NCBI RefSeq assembly: GCF_900496995.4
Contig: NC_044005.1
Location: 23,379,363 to 23,443,362 of the forward strand
DNA length: 64,000 nucleotides
Reading direction: 5' to 3'
From: Aquila chrysaetos chrysaetos
Taxonomy: Eukaryota > Chordata > Aves > Accipitriformes > Accipitridae
How positions within the stretch are numbered: the first letter of the stretch is position 1; each line of letters opens with the position of its first letter. Shown in pieces: positions 47,371-60,105 of the stretch. The notes beneath the pieces were generated by a model. It ran no database searches. It was not told where the DNA came from and worked only from the letters and a program-made list of their open reading frames with translations. The position numbers were made by a program, and so were the translations under genes.

Positions 47371-50300
47371 AAAGAAGGCTTGATAGCTAAGAAGTTGGGC
47401 TTTTAAGCCTAATTGGCTTCTCAGGTGCTTTCATGCAAAAGTTGAATTTTCTTGAATCCATTTACTGAGTAGAATCTATTTTGGCCTTTGTTTCTGCGTC
47501 ATTAAGCAGGTTTGGTTTTGTGTTTTACATGGGGTTTATATCACTTTCAACAGCATTGTAAGTGTCCTCCATGTTCTAGTTCAATGTCAAACTGCCTGAG
47601 ACACCAGCTGTGTTTAGGTGCACAAAACTTCATCTGTCAGAGATACATACAACATCACAGTCAAAATGAAGAGTTACTCCCAAAGTGACAGTGTACATAG
47701 GAGTTTAGATAAAAGATTCTCATTATGAAAGAAAGTTACTGTTTTTGTAGACTCCATAGGCAGAACTGGGTAAAATAAGAAGTCATCTGATATGTAAGCT
47801 CAGCCTATACAGAAACTGACCCAAACTCTTCTTCGAGTTTTGAAAAATTGGTTAAAATTTGTCTGCAAGTTATTTTAATTGATCATTTTTTACAATCTGT
47901 TTATTTATCCCCAGACAAAAAAAAAAAATCTTCGGAGTCTTTCAGTCCATTTGGAGGCAGTAAGTATTGGAAGTTTTTTTTAAAAATAAACATGGTATCA
48001 TGGAATTTTCACATTACTAATGAAAATACAACACAAATCATGGTTTCTGATATACCAATGAAAAGAAACAGAAAAAAAAAATCCTTGTAAAAATATTAGG
48101 AATGTAAGAGTATCTAAACATGTGAACATCTTGCTAAACATGGGAAATTTGTAATGTTTTATCTACTTGTCTGCAGTTTTTTACAGTAACTCATTATTTT
48201 GAATGGATTTCATTGATTTTTGAATTAAAGATAAATGGTGAAGTTGGAAACCTTTTCTCTCTTTAAACTGAAGTAATAATACTAATTGAGGAACATGATT
48301 ATGTTTTCCAAAAGTGTGCCATTTCCATATTATTCACAAGATTGGTATAACAGAAATTAAACTGACAAAGAAAAACATTGCAAAGAAATAAATTTATGGA
48401 TGGAATCACTTTCAGAAAGAAGTATAAACAATCAGGTATATTTAGTTACTTTTTCAAAGGTCAGATATCAGAGTGAAGAAATGTATTTCTTTCATTAACG
48501 TACCCAGTCCCACATTCCAGATTACCACTAAAGAGAGGTTAGTATATTTGTGTGTTGAGTCCAGAGCTTGCAAATGCCCACAAAGAAAAATAAGAAACAG
48601 TTTCCTGTACCCAAAGTTTTCTCATTTGCTTATTAAAACAATGTGAAAAGTCAAATGATTGTCTTCAAGAAGTTACCTGTTCAAAATTATTTTTAATTCT
48701 CCTGATTTAGCAGCATTGCAAGATGAACATACATGCAAATAAAACAAAATTAATTTTACTATAGTAACTCCCTATAATCACTTATTTCCATTCACTTATA
48801 ATCCAATCCTTTGACCCAAATGATCTCTTTCTAAACTGATTTTGTACACAGCCTCTAAAGATTTCTTTTTCAAGGAACAATGCTTGCAAGATTTTCTGAG
48901 TCTCAGCTTATGCAGAAGACAATAATATAAATTCTACACAAATATATATATACAAACCCACACATATACACAATCAATATATGATAAACAGAAGTTTGTG
49001 GATGCTTCGCTGAAGAAATAATGGTGTCTAAAACTCAGATTCCTAGCTTTGGACCAAATATAGCCTTCTGTGGGCAAACTCAATGTCTGTGAAAGCAGAA
49101 AGCCCACCATCACCACATCACTGATGAATGTGGCACATGGTAACCACAGGTCTCATTGCCTCATAATTTGGTGGTGAAACACATGCAGTGTGTCACACAT
49201 TCCCAGTACTGTTCCCACTAAACAGGTAACTATTATATCATAGTAAGGCATGGCCATAGTCAGCACTCCAGTGACAAGGTCTCCTACTCCGTGAAGTGGC
49301 CATGGCAACTGGACTACCTTTCCAATTCTTCCTTTTACCTTGTCATAAAGCATTAGCAGTAAATGGTCTTCTGTGATACTTTTTCCTTGATAAAAATGTA
49401 GATTTCAAAAGGATTTCATTTTTAACAGAAAGGAGCCAGCACATTTTGATATCATGAGAATGTCCCATTTCTTTCAGCATCTCCAGAGGGAAAAGTTTCC
49501 TCTTTGGAATTCATATATTTTTGTGTACCTTTGAAAGAAAAATACAAAATCAAAACAAAGCACTCAAATCAGCCTGAGACAGTCACTTTCTCTTTCATGG
49601 GATGTATAAAAACAAATGCGTATATACATATGTCAAAATAATAAAAAGAATATATATTTTATCCCCTTTGGGAATGGGAGAAAACTATGAGCTATGATCA
49701 ATGCATAGCTAGCCAGGATAATGTAGGAATGAGATAACTTTGACAAAGCAATGAAAATTCAGAAATATGCAAACCCAATAATCCCAAACATCAGTGGTAT
49801 GCAGAGGGGCAGCTCTGACCAGGGCTGGCAATCCCCCACAGCAGGGCTGTACAAGGACAGCGCTGCTGCTTACTGGTCTCCGCTGGCTCCTGCAGAGCTG
49901 ACACAATCAACTGACCCGTCAAAGCCCTCAACACCCACCAATGCCCACCCTTCATGCACAGCCTGGACTGTGAGCCCAGCTATAGGGAGCAGAGGATGCT
50001 GTAAAGCACCATCTCTGACAATGGGGAAAATCTGCTGCTCTTCCAACTTGTCTGTCTCAAATGATTAGGTCCCACTTTGGGTTTAAGCAAAGCTGTGGGT
50101 GGAGGTGCATCAAACCCTGCATGTTGGCAAGCCATGCTGTACCAAGATCTATGTTTAAGAAATACCCAATTGTATTTAAAACACAAGCTCAGTCCCATCT
50201 ACTTCAAGACCTCAGGCAGAAGATGTTTGGCCTTTCCTCCGCTCCATCGCAATGAACCACTGCACATTGACCATTCAGCCACTGAGCTGCACTGAAAGAT

Positions 50301-50590
50301 AGCCAGCAAGTTACTGCAATATCACCACACTTAACACAACACTAACAGTGAAGCATCTGCAATACCAACTAACTCTAGGAATGGTGCTCTGCCTGACTTG
50401 CCTAGAGCATTGCCAAGCCTTGTCAAAATACCTGCTCTTCCCAGGAGAACCAGACATCCCTCGGTGGGGTGAAAATGGCCTCATGGTGCCACAAGGACAG
50501 GCTGTCCCCTTCCTTTGACTTTGAGAAAAAGGAGTTATCTCCCTTTCCTCGGGAAGCAAAAGGTCAGGGAACATCTGCATTTAAATGGAA
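47371..50590. other. Unique non-coding stretch
   Basis: Contains A/T-rich simple patches (about 48940-48975 and 49620-49660) and a GC-richer island at about 49790-50010 where frames are open on both strands. The minus frame 49153-49353 has an unusual membrane-protein-like look and is listed as a finding. No gene or repeat can be named. Confidence 0.45.
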
Positions 50591-50900
50591 AACAGTTAGT
50601 AGTGCTAACACCAGGAGCAGCTCATAATTAGGGATGATTAGCCCAGCAACATGGAATGATTGATACAGAGTAAAAGCTAATGACTTTAAAGATGATTAGG
50701 CCATTTTGTCACCAGTTGTTTACTCTGTCTATAGACACAAAAATCCATTCACTTTAACCGCTGCAGAGCTCTGTATGATGCCTTACGGGGTAGGAAACAG
50801 TGCAAGCTGTGATGTTGTAATACACTCTATGATATAAGGTGCGCATGTAAGAGAGATATGTTGAAATCAGTGAGAAAGCCTGGCATTTATTTAGGTAAGC
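50590..50900. promoter_or_regulatory. Possible conserved non-coding block
   Basis: A repeat-free stretch with GATTAG, TAATTAG, TGATTGAT and TTTAAAGATGATTAG motifs, typical of homeodomain, PBX and TCF sites, plus a few retained CpGs (AACCGCTGC, TTACGGGG). Inference from texture only. Confidence 0.25.
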
Positions 50901-52779
50901 AAGGTGCAGCACAACTGAGGATTGTTGTGACTATCTATTTTAGGAATTTCTGCAGCAGACTCGAGTGCCACATCTGGAACCTGTGAATTTTGAGCTGAAT
51001 TTACTGTTTTCAATGGTTACAAGAACTTTTTTCTTCCATTCTATTTTTTACATTTGAAGCAAAGTTCGGAAAATGTTTGGAGGCAAAGATGTGCAAGCAA
51101 AAAGACAAAAAACCTTTCTAGGTGAAAATATCTGAATGTACACAAATGAGTTGGTACAAGACTATCACTTCTGACGGAAATCCAGTCTTGTGACCTGATT
51201 CAATACAGAACAAGAGCACCCACTTGTACTTTCAAAGGGAACAAGCCTTAATTGACTACTTAAGCATGTTCTCACATGCTTCCCTGAATGGAGGGGAAAA
51301 AAAAATTCTACTTCTCTAAGTGCCTTGCTGAACCAAAACTTCAATAATGACCTTTGAGCAACTGCAAATGGATCCTGAGTGAATGCTGAGTCAGCAGAAC
51401 TGCTGGGACTCCTAGGCCCCCTTCTAGAAATCAGGCAGAAAAACAGCAAAAAACAGCTCTTCTACATATGCCTCAAGGGGTGGGAGATATGTTGCCAGTG
51501 TCACCTATGAACCCTTCATTGCTTAAGACGTGCCACACACCCCAGTTGCTTTACACCCTGAGCTCAGGAAGATATGTGCACTGGACATCGGCATCACACA
51601 TGAAGGGTTCTCCACTCCAGCGATGGGGAAATAATCAGGGGAGGTGGTGCAGTGGAGGGCAGCCCCCAGAGGGAGAAGGGAAGAGGCAGGGAGAGAGCAT
51701 GGGGCCATTCCCTATGCCATCCGTCATCGCTGCAGCCGCCTCACAGGAGATAACCCTGTAACAGAAGCTGGCTAATTTCTTTAGAAGTATCTCATTAGTC
51801 CCTCCCTTTCTAAGCTGCCTCTCTATTAAAATGTGATAAATGAATTCTGCCATTCCCAGTTCCAGCCTGTCCCCTTAGTGAAATGAAGATGAGTTGTGCT
51901 GGCCAGGACTCAAGATAGAGATAATTATACAGGGGCCAGGGGAAGTATTTCATTTGCCGACTGCAGAGCTGCTCTATCAAGAGTAGAGATGGGATCTCTT
52001 ATTCCTCCCATTGCTCTAGGAAACGCTGGACAGAAAATAAGAGGGTATGGAAAATGCATGTTCCCTAGTGAAAATATTCTATACACATTCTCTGCATAAC
52101 GCTTTATTGTAACCTACATGTGACTGACTGGGAGCAATGAACATGAGGTGTCTGATACTGGGACTGGATCTCAAGTGCTGCGCAGGTCTTCCCTTTTCCG
52201 TTCCCAGCTGTGGTCATGCAATAACCCCTGAGTGCAGGACAGTGTCTACTAGTGCTACACAAAGACATACACACTGGCACGAGCGTCATTTTTGCCTGTT
52301 CACAGGGGTGCCTGGCTGTTCCGGCTGTGCAGAAAGGACATGCTGGAGGGCTGCAGCCAAGGTTCTGACCTCCCTCTCTGCAGTGAGTAGCTGCTTCTGA
52401 GAGGACAACTTACTCCTTCTCTGTGCACTGTGCAGATAGTTTTGATGAGCAAGTCAGCATATAAGGGGATGCCCTTTGCATCTCTGAAGGAATAAAGCAG
52501 GATCAATATTAAAACCTACAGATCAAGTTGTGATGTTCTAACTATAACTCAGCCTGAAACACTGAAATATACTAAGAAAAACTGTTCAAAATTAAAGAAG
52601 AAAGCAGATTCTACCCTGCATATAGGATTGTCCTTTCTACCTCTTGTCCTGCACCTGGCAATAGAGAGGAATTTATGACTGAAATTTCAATTTCTACTTT
52701 CCATCCTCCTCTTGTACACACAGAAATGCATTTCCGACTTCCATCACACACTCACACACAAACACACTCTGCTGACTTC
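50901..52779. other. Non-coding stretch, moderately GC-rich in part
   Basis: The patch at about 51460-51760 and 52140-52400 has low stop density, giving frames of 60-97 codons on both strands that overlap each other. No splice-bounded frame stands out. CA-rich simple sequence occurs at about 52744-52768. Confidence 0.45.
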
Positions 52780-53010
52780 CACCGGGAATTTCATTTCTGG
52801 CAGGCAGCTTATGGGTCATAATGAATCTGAGAATTTGACTGATTTTTCTTTTAGCACTTTGCCCTCTTAAACACTGACAGGATCTCAGAGCCTCTGCTAC
52901 TTTTCACAGCCAGCTAAGTGATGCATTGATGTCTCGCCAGCTACATTTGAATTCAGTTTTGTGCAAGACAGAAGCATCTTCTAGATGTGCTGGATTTTAA
53001 TTGAGTAAGG
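52780..53010. promoter_or_regulatory. Possible conserved non-coding block
   Basis: Frame-free, repeat-free and compositionally even, with GGTCATAATGAAT, TTTAATTGAG and isolated CpGs (CACCGGG, CTCGCC). Considered only because it differs in texture from its neighbours. Confidence 0.2.
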
Positions 53011-53642
53011 AAAGAAATGCAAAAAGTTATAAGATGAGTAGTCTGAGAAACATATTGCCATATTTTATCCACCCTAACTTAAGTTAGTGTCAGCATAAAT
53101 AAAACAACCCTCTTCCCTCCCATAATCACTATCCTCCCTTCTTTTTTCTCAGAACAAGTACTAGCTAAGATTAGAGTTAAAAGATACATACTTCTATTTT
53201 TATTGCTTAAATTCATATGTTATGTTTCATCTATATCAGAAAGACAGCCACCTCAGGGCAAGTCTTGGTATTTTCCACTGTTCTGCTGTGTAATAGGTGA
53301 CAGAAAATTAAATTAACACCAAGTGTTGTATATGCTTGAATAATGGCCATTCCCCATACTTCCCACACCCCAAACTTTGCCCTTAAACAGAAGCAGAGTC
53401 ATTCTGTGCATGTACGCTGCCTATAGCAGGCAGGGCCACTAGTGTGTGTCATACAGTATACCTGGACAGAATCTCCCAGTGTGGAGTCTGCCCAGGAAAC
53501 CTGAGTTTGTAGCAAATCTCTGGTAGAATTAACATTGAAATCTGCAATCAAGAGATCAAATAACTTTGAAAAATTTGTCTAAGAGATAAAAAGACCCAAA
53601 CTGATAATAGTACTGGTGTACATCCTCCTTTCTGCTCTGCCC

Positions 53643-53673
<31 letters not shown>

Positions 53674-55690
53674 CTTCCATTCAGAAAGAGTGTTTTCAAG
53701 CTAACACAGTCATTGCATTAAACAAGAGAGGATCAGCACATGTGAAGAGCAGAAACGAGGTCTCTGTGAGAGAGCATGGTTCCGGTGGGTGGTTCACCAT
53801 GTAACAGAAATAAAAAGAAAGAAGAAATTGTGAAAGCAAATATCTCTCATCCTCTCAAAGACATCTCTCCATCTGCTTGTCCATCCTAATCCTTGCATTT
53901 ACCATCCAGACAGCTGCATGAGTGAGCAAAGAGTGATTGTGCAGCCTGCAAAGAGTAACTGTACAACTTGTCCAAGAATGTGTAGAGGTCAAACTCTCCC
54001 AAACATCCATGAGAGCTTTCCCACACCACACCCAAACTGGCTGGTTGCTGGCTGGCTGAACCAGGGTCACAGCACAGCGATCTCATTGCTGCCATCTGTA
54101 GAAGCGAAGACCTGCCTAGTGATTCCTAGGAAATGCAAGGTGTAGGAACCAAGTCATCATATCTGAACAAATATAAAATACGCACCTGTGTAAATGATAT
54201 CCAAAACTGAGAACAGAAAGGACATAGTCTGTTTGGAGAAAGAGGGGGGGGAAAGACATCAGATGGGAGGAGGTTGCTACCACTAAGACAATTCATCTGG
54301 GTTAGAGCCTGCTCTCAAGTTTGCCCTTGAAAAGAGCACAGCCCAGACAAACTGTTCCAATGGCTTACAAATTATCGACCTCTGGTACTCAGACATAAAG
54401 TAGAAGCCACAGGTGGCAATGCTCTGCTGGTTTCAATTAGAGGCCTGAACACAGTTACCATGCCCTTCCAAGATAATATCCTAATCACTAACCTCTAGGA
54501 GAACTCTACCTCCATCTCCAAATCTGTTCTAGATGGTATGAAATAGCCACTGGGTTTTGGAAATGAAATCTCCTTTTTCTGGTTTGCTAATTCCCCAGCT
54601 GCTGAGCTATTCATACATTCTTTCGGAGTTTTCTTCCATATTCACTTTATACAATGTTATACAATATGGCTTCTCTATGGATACTTGAAGAACTCGTTAT
54701 CTTTTTGTGTATTTCCATGCTCCAGATTGAGGTTCATGTGCTCACATTTACCAGAAGAGAATGAGGAAAGTGGAAGGTGATGCATTATTGCAAGGTATTC
54801 TCTAACTTGCACATATGTTCATTTTACAAAGGGGCTGTGCTCAGAGGTGTTAAAAAGTTGCTGGCTTCTGAGTGCATTTGGGAAGTTTGCAACAGAGAGT
54901 TGCTGTTTGATCTCTTCTTGAAATGTCTTTTCTGTTTTTAATAAAAGCAAAACTATGCTAAGAATCCAGGTAGGTGATTTGTGAATTTTCAGTACACTGC
55001 TGCCTCTGTTAAACCTCCACAGGTTAAACCTCTAGGTCTGTAATTTTAGATTCTCTCTTCATATTAACATTCCTAGGTATATGGCGTAACCCACTGCTCA
55101 TGTTTTCTTTTAATAGTTTCACTCCATATCCCCGTTAAAAAGGTTTCACCTGAAAGACATGTATACACAGAAAACTACATAGAGATCCATTTATCTACCT
55201 CAGGAGGATGAAAAGCCAAGAAAATGATGACAGAATATAAGTCAGTACCTCTGGAGTGGCTGAATATTTCAAATCTGATTGCTGAAAGGCAGGTGCCAAT
55301 CCTTTTATTCAGAAGAGAACCTGTGCATTGCATTTGGGCTGTACATTTTGGTTTTATCATCAGTTGCACAGAAAATATAATTGAAGAGATGTGGAACTGA
55401 ATATTTTTGAACCAAGCTTTTATAAGAAATTCCACTTAAGAATTTGAGAATTGTTTTTTCCCATATAACGCAGAGGTCATGAACATGCGTGCCCTGCATC
55501 TCTTCATCTCTGCCTCCAATTCTCCCATCTTGTGCAAGAGACCTGCAACACTCAGGGAGCATAAAGGTCCTGTATGAAACACCCATGAGCAGAAAACTCT
55601 CCAGTCGGTAGGAAACTCCCTTTCAGTCTCAGCCATCACAAGCTGTCTCTTGCCCTGTGCCTCTCCCCTGGCCTGTGAGAGGTGATATCT
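53011..55690. other. Unique non-coding stretch with a T25 run
   Basis: A T25 run lies at 53646-53670. The small frames (53855-54145 on both strands, 55175-55639 -) overlap antisense and have no recognisable family. No repeat body identified. Confidence 0.5.
53646..53670. repeat. Poly(T) run, 25 bp
   Basis: Uninterrupted T run, likely length-variable. No retroposed body or target duplication is evident. Confidence 0.9.
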
Positions 55691-56000
55691 CAGGGCCAGA
55701 GGCTTTGACAGAGAGGAGTTATGCTAGGCATTTTTGTTGGCACAGAGTCCATTAAAGGAGTTCAGCCAAGCAGTGGAATTAGAGCAGCCCAGGTGAGCAA
55801 CATCTGAATTTGGGCTGGCCCTGCTCATAAGGCAAATGTAAATGGGCTTATTAACATTGCAGTAAGATTACAGAGGGTGGGTGATGTGAGCATGTCTTGA
55901 TGTGTCAAAGGAAATCCCTTGATTTCCATTTTTTGCCCAGAACTTGCATCAGTATTTATAAGCAATTGCATTTTTATTCTAAAATATTGTGACCAATATG
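55690..56000. promoter_or_regulatory. Possible conserved non-coding block
   Basis: An even-textured, repeat-free stretch with CATAAGGCAAATG, CTTATTAACATTGCAG and GTATTTATAAGCAATTGCA-type motifs and no open frame of note. It may be an enhancer. Texture-based inference only. Confidence 0.22.
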
Positions 56001-57659
56001 GTCATACTGCTTCTGTTCTCCCTCCATGCCTCTGTACATTTTCATGGAGCAAGATACCCTCAAGTGGGTATGAGAATGGAGAACAGGCAGTGAATTAAAG
56101 CAGTTTCAAAAAAAAAAAAAAAAGGTAAAAAGAAAAAAAATGTTTTCTGCTACATTTTATCATTCTTATTCTGCAAATGTATGCATAGTCAAGAATTACT
56201 AGAATTGAGGCACAGATCCTGAGTGGAAAAAAAACCAACTTACATATGTATATGTAGGTGTGTTTATATATATGTGTGTGTGCGTGTGTATGTACATTTA
56301 TCTTGTAAGCAAAGCTGCCATCATTTGCACTAATCACAGCCATTCTGGGTAGAGATCCAACCTGTGGCCAGTTCCACTCCAGGACAGGCTGCAGCTATTA
56401 CCATTGAGAAATTACCATTGCCACAACCACTAACACATTTTTCCAATTAGTTTGAGGGAGGAAATGAGACATTTTTCTTTGTTAGTGCCTCTCTCCCTTC
56501 CTCTCCTTGCCCATCCATTTTATGCTTCCTGATGGTGCTCAGGAGGCTGTCGGGTTCCCTCCAGCACACTTCCTGCTTCCACCCAGCAGGAATAAACTGT
56601 TACCGCTTTGTTTGAAATGATTCCTGAGAAGCCTGATTCCTCTCACCAAAATGTGAATAATTGTAGCATTTGACTCTCAGCTTCCTCCTCAGGGATCTTT
56701 CTGAGTTAAACAGTTATTGAATTTATCCTGACAGGGATTGCCAAAGAAAACTTTATTTGAAGGACAGAGGGGGGAACAAACTGTTTGCTGAACTGAAAAA
56801 AGTTTGAAATACTATAAAGGGAGAGGAAAAAGTCCCGTAATGGAAGGTGGAAATCTGGGACAGACAAATCAGGCCATAAAATGTAAGATCAACACAGCAA
56901 TGGGAAGCAGAAAAGCATATCCTGGGCCAAACATACCAAGGGAGACTATTATACACGTTGACCTCAGATGTCATATACAACATGCATCTGCAAACCACCT
57001 CATACTTCAAAGTCCCACATTACACTAATCTCAACAAGTCCATGTTGGAAAGGAAGAGGGCCTGAGTCAACACTGTTAAGTGTACAGTGTATGAATCTAA
57101 GATACAGACATCTTCAACCCCATTTATCCAGTTTTTCATTTCTAAACTAAGGCCATTGCCTTTCCCATTTTAAACACCAAGAACATGGTTCTAAGTCAGG
57201 AAAATGGGGTCATCTTACTCAACACATCTGCTTAATGTATGCCTGTTAATCACACAACATCCAGTCCAGTGAAAAGGCAGGAGCAGCACAGCTCTAAGAA
57301 AGGGAGCTTAACTCTCTTTTGGCCCATGCACCATCGAGTACTAACAAGGCTCCCTGAATCACAGTAAAGTGAAAATGCTGGTGAGCTCTATCAAGACAGG
57401 TGACTTTAAGTTTCACCCTCACTTACAAGTGCAAAGCTCAGATGTGATTTTCATCTCTTCTGGTTTCCATCTGAACAAGATGAGCATAAGTACTTGAGAG
57501 AAAGTTGCTCTCCAGGTGTTCTAGCAACAGTTTTCTGTAAAAGGTGTCAGAGATTTTACAACAAAGCCTGCTTTCCATTAGATTTTTAGCTTAGCTGTGA
57601 AATTGGTAGGTGGTCCCCTACACTGAGCGGTAACATCACACTTTGGCTTGCACATAAAC
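56001..57659. other. Unique non-coding stretch with A-run and TG-rich microsatellite
   Basis: An A16 run at 56108-56123 and an imperfect TG/TA microsatellite at about 56239-56296 are the only repeats. The frames at 56753-57150 overlap on both strands. No gene seen. Confidence 0.5.
56239..56296. repeat. Imperfect TG/TA microsatellite
   Basis: Alternating TA and TG dinucleotides with interruptions (GTGTGTGTGCGTGTGT core). The minus frame 56095-56343 reads HTHAHTHIYKHTYIYI because of it. Confidence 0.8.
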
Positions 57660-57699
57660 TGAGTGTCACCTGCCAACAGTAATGATGCAGTAGCAAAAG

Positions 57700-57772
57700 C
57701 CTAATAGAGGATCCCTTCCAAGTGAAATATTCTATTCTATTCTATTCTATTCTATTCTATTCTATTCTATTC
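57700..57772 (+). mobile_element. CR1 LINE 3' end fragment with expanded (TATTC)9 tail
   Basis: GAGGATCCCTTCCAAGTGAAATATTCTA resembles the bird CR1 3' end, in which AGGTCCCTTCCAACC is followed by an ATTCTATG-type tail. CR1 ends in a short octamer microsatellite rather than poly(A). Here the tail has been replaced or expanded as nine perfect TATTC units (57728-57772). The body upstream is too short or too diverged to follow, as expected for the usual 5'-truncated copies. Confidence 0.5.
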
Positions 57773-59832
57773 TTCTTTCAAGTGAGCTCGTCAAACAAGA
57801 GCAGATAACATACAGTCCTCTTGCTACAAGTGACTGGGAAGCACGAGACTTTCAGCTTAACTCAGCAGCCCATCTTTCCAGGTGTTTCTCCATAGTTACA
57901 AAATGTGCGTATATGCAACAGTGGTCTCTAAGATTTTTCTCTGCTTTTACAGAAATACCATGATCCTTATACACATTACCACAGTAGCCGTAAATGGCAG
58001 GTACCTTGCTGACTGAGCTACCTCAGACCTGCATCACCACAGAATCTGAATGGCTCACAAACTGATTGAAGTGTGTATCCTCACATTTGTCTAGCGATGT
58101 AAACACTACCACCACCCTGGAACTTAGCTTAATGAGAGGGAAACAATGCACCATGAGACTTGGGCCCTGTCACCTGCCTCATTCTATGTAATAGAACATC
58201 AGAGGTCCCACCATAGCCCATCTGCAAGCACTCACAAGCACCCTGACCAACAACAGCTATTGTCTCCATTGGCAGTCAGGTGTTTTGTGTGGTGAGAACC
58301 AAGGCCGTCCCCTGGTCACCAGTACAGCAGTGAACATCACCACTGCCCTGCTCCATTCTCATGGTTTTCCAGAGTTTCTGACTTGGGCCAGTAGCTTCAA
58401 GCCAGTGCCCTTCCCTCTACACTCACAAGTCATTTTCCTCTGTCATGAGGAACTAGTAATGAGACCTGAAAACACTTTGTAGAAAAAGGCTTCCATTTTT
58501 CCCCTGAATTTTCTGCATCAGCTGACACAGCTCATGAGAACTCACAGATTCGCTCAGAGGCAACAGTGAAAGCATGGTGGTAGGGAGACTCACCCCTGCT
58601 GACAGATTTGCTATGGTGTCTAAAGCCACCATGAGGCACAGAGAGGGCAATGTAGGACCAAGAGATGTGTGATAGAGCTACTAGCCTGGAGGCACCTTGT
58701 GTCTTCACTGAAGTTTAGCTAACTAGTAGGAACGCCAAATTGTCATCAAAGTGAAAACAGTGGCAAACACGTTAGCTTTTCTGACCTTTCTTTTCATACC
58801 TACCTCCAGTCTCCTGGTATTTTACTTACAGAGTCGCACTCTACTTCATCTTTCATGCTTTCCTTTCCCTGTTAAGGAACACTTAGCACATTGTGTAGAC
58901 CCTGAAAAAACTCTTCTATTGGGAATAATTAGAAACATCAGCAGTGCTGTCTGATCTGAGAGAGGCACAGACCTCTGGGCAAATAAAAAGGGTAGGAGAA
59001 CACTTTTACTGGGACTGGAGATACGAAGATTTGACAGTCAAGCCCACAGAATGTGAAATATCTTCCTACTTCTTGGAGTTATTTCTTACCCTTCTACCAA
59101 GATGTAACCAGGCTGCAGATAACTGTAAATAGCTGGACATTATAAGCAACAGAGTTCAAAGTTCTGTTCTGTGGCATACTTTGTCATTTTTTCAAAGGTT
59201 TTCACTAGGATTTCAAGTGAGCTTTCAAGAGTTATATTTGTTCATGAGAAACACTGGTGACAGTGGTCAGAAAATGGAGGCCTTTAAGTTACTAAGGGAA
59301 GGAAGGGAGGTAGGGAGATGCTGGACTAGATTTTGGCAGTCTGGTGGTAGGAGTCATGTATGAAATACAAAATCAAGGTCAGGATCAGTCACGCTTTCAA
59401 AAAAATCATTTCACTATATACAAAGGTTATACTCCACTGATAATCGGGTGCTTTCCACAGAATAGTCTCCCATATTATCCCTTATAATTTGGAGTTTCCC
59501 TTCCATGTTCACCTGGGAGAATGAATGAGAGTGCCAAGGTGGGCAGAGGCAAGGTCCAGTCTGTATCCATGGTGAGTTTAGAGAATTCATGTTAGGGATC
59601 ACCCTCTCACCTCCCAAATATCCATGAACCAGAAGTAGAAATATGAGGCAATTTCCTGAACTGGTGACCTGCTGAGCAATGAAGTGACAACAGAAGAAAA
59701 GAGTGGCCATAGCTGCTGTCCCCCTACACTACAGTCTTCCCATGTTGATAATTACTTTGCCAAATAAGTGTTTTTTCAGCAAAGGACATTCAAACACGCT
59801 CCCTTTTCTATCACAGAACAATCATAACTGTA
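57773..59832. other. Unique non-coding stretch
   Basis: No recognised repeat, exon or simple sequence of note. Small frames such as 58285-58482 (+), 58751-58954 (+) and 59414-59710 (-) have no family resemblance. Confidence 0.5.
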
Positions 59833-60105
59833 CACAAAAATATAAAAGTATTCATGCTGGATCAGATGAAAGGTCCCTCTGCTGATACCTAAAGAGGAGT
59901 GTAAGAATGCAGCAAATATAAGTGATTTCCTCAGTGCTTCTTCAAAGTTTTACTAATGTGAGACTAAGAGACCTCTGAAGCCAACAATGGTTTCTATGAA
60001 TACGGTGACTCTCAACGGACTTCTCTTCCAGGAACTTATCCCAACTTATCTTGAACCTATGCAAGCTTTCAGCCTGTGGCAAGGAGCTTTGCATGCCAAG
60101 GATTC
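59833..60105 (-). mobile_element. Old CR1-like LINE 3' fragment, inverted
   Basis: On the plus strand GCTGGATCAGATGAAAGGTCCCTCT, then GTGTAAGAATGCAGCAAATATAAGTGATTTCC, GGACTTCTCTTCCAGGAACTTATC, TTGAACCTATGCAAGCTTTC, GCCTGTGGCAAGGAGCTTTGCA follow the reverse complement of an old CR1 3' region well known from turtles, crocodilians and birds (TGGATCAGACCAAAGGTCC ... TTCTCTTCCATGAAC ... TTTGAACCCATGTAAGCTTTC ... TGTGGCAAGGAGTTCCACAG). The CR1 sense strand is therefore minus, with its 3' end near 59835. It is non-coding and clearly older than the LTR at 1386. The 85-codon frame 59987-60244 (+) is antisense to it. Confidence 0.7.

Noticed and set aside
49790..50010. GC-richer patch that might be a promoter island or pseudogene
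   Set aside because: CpGs are few, no TATA or exon follows, and I recognise no gene-like sequence.
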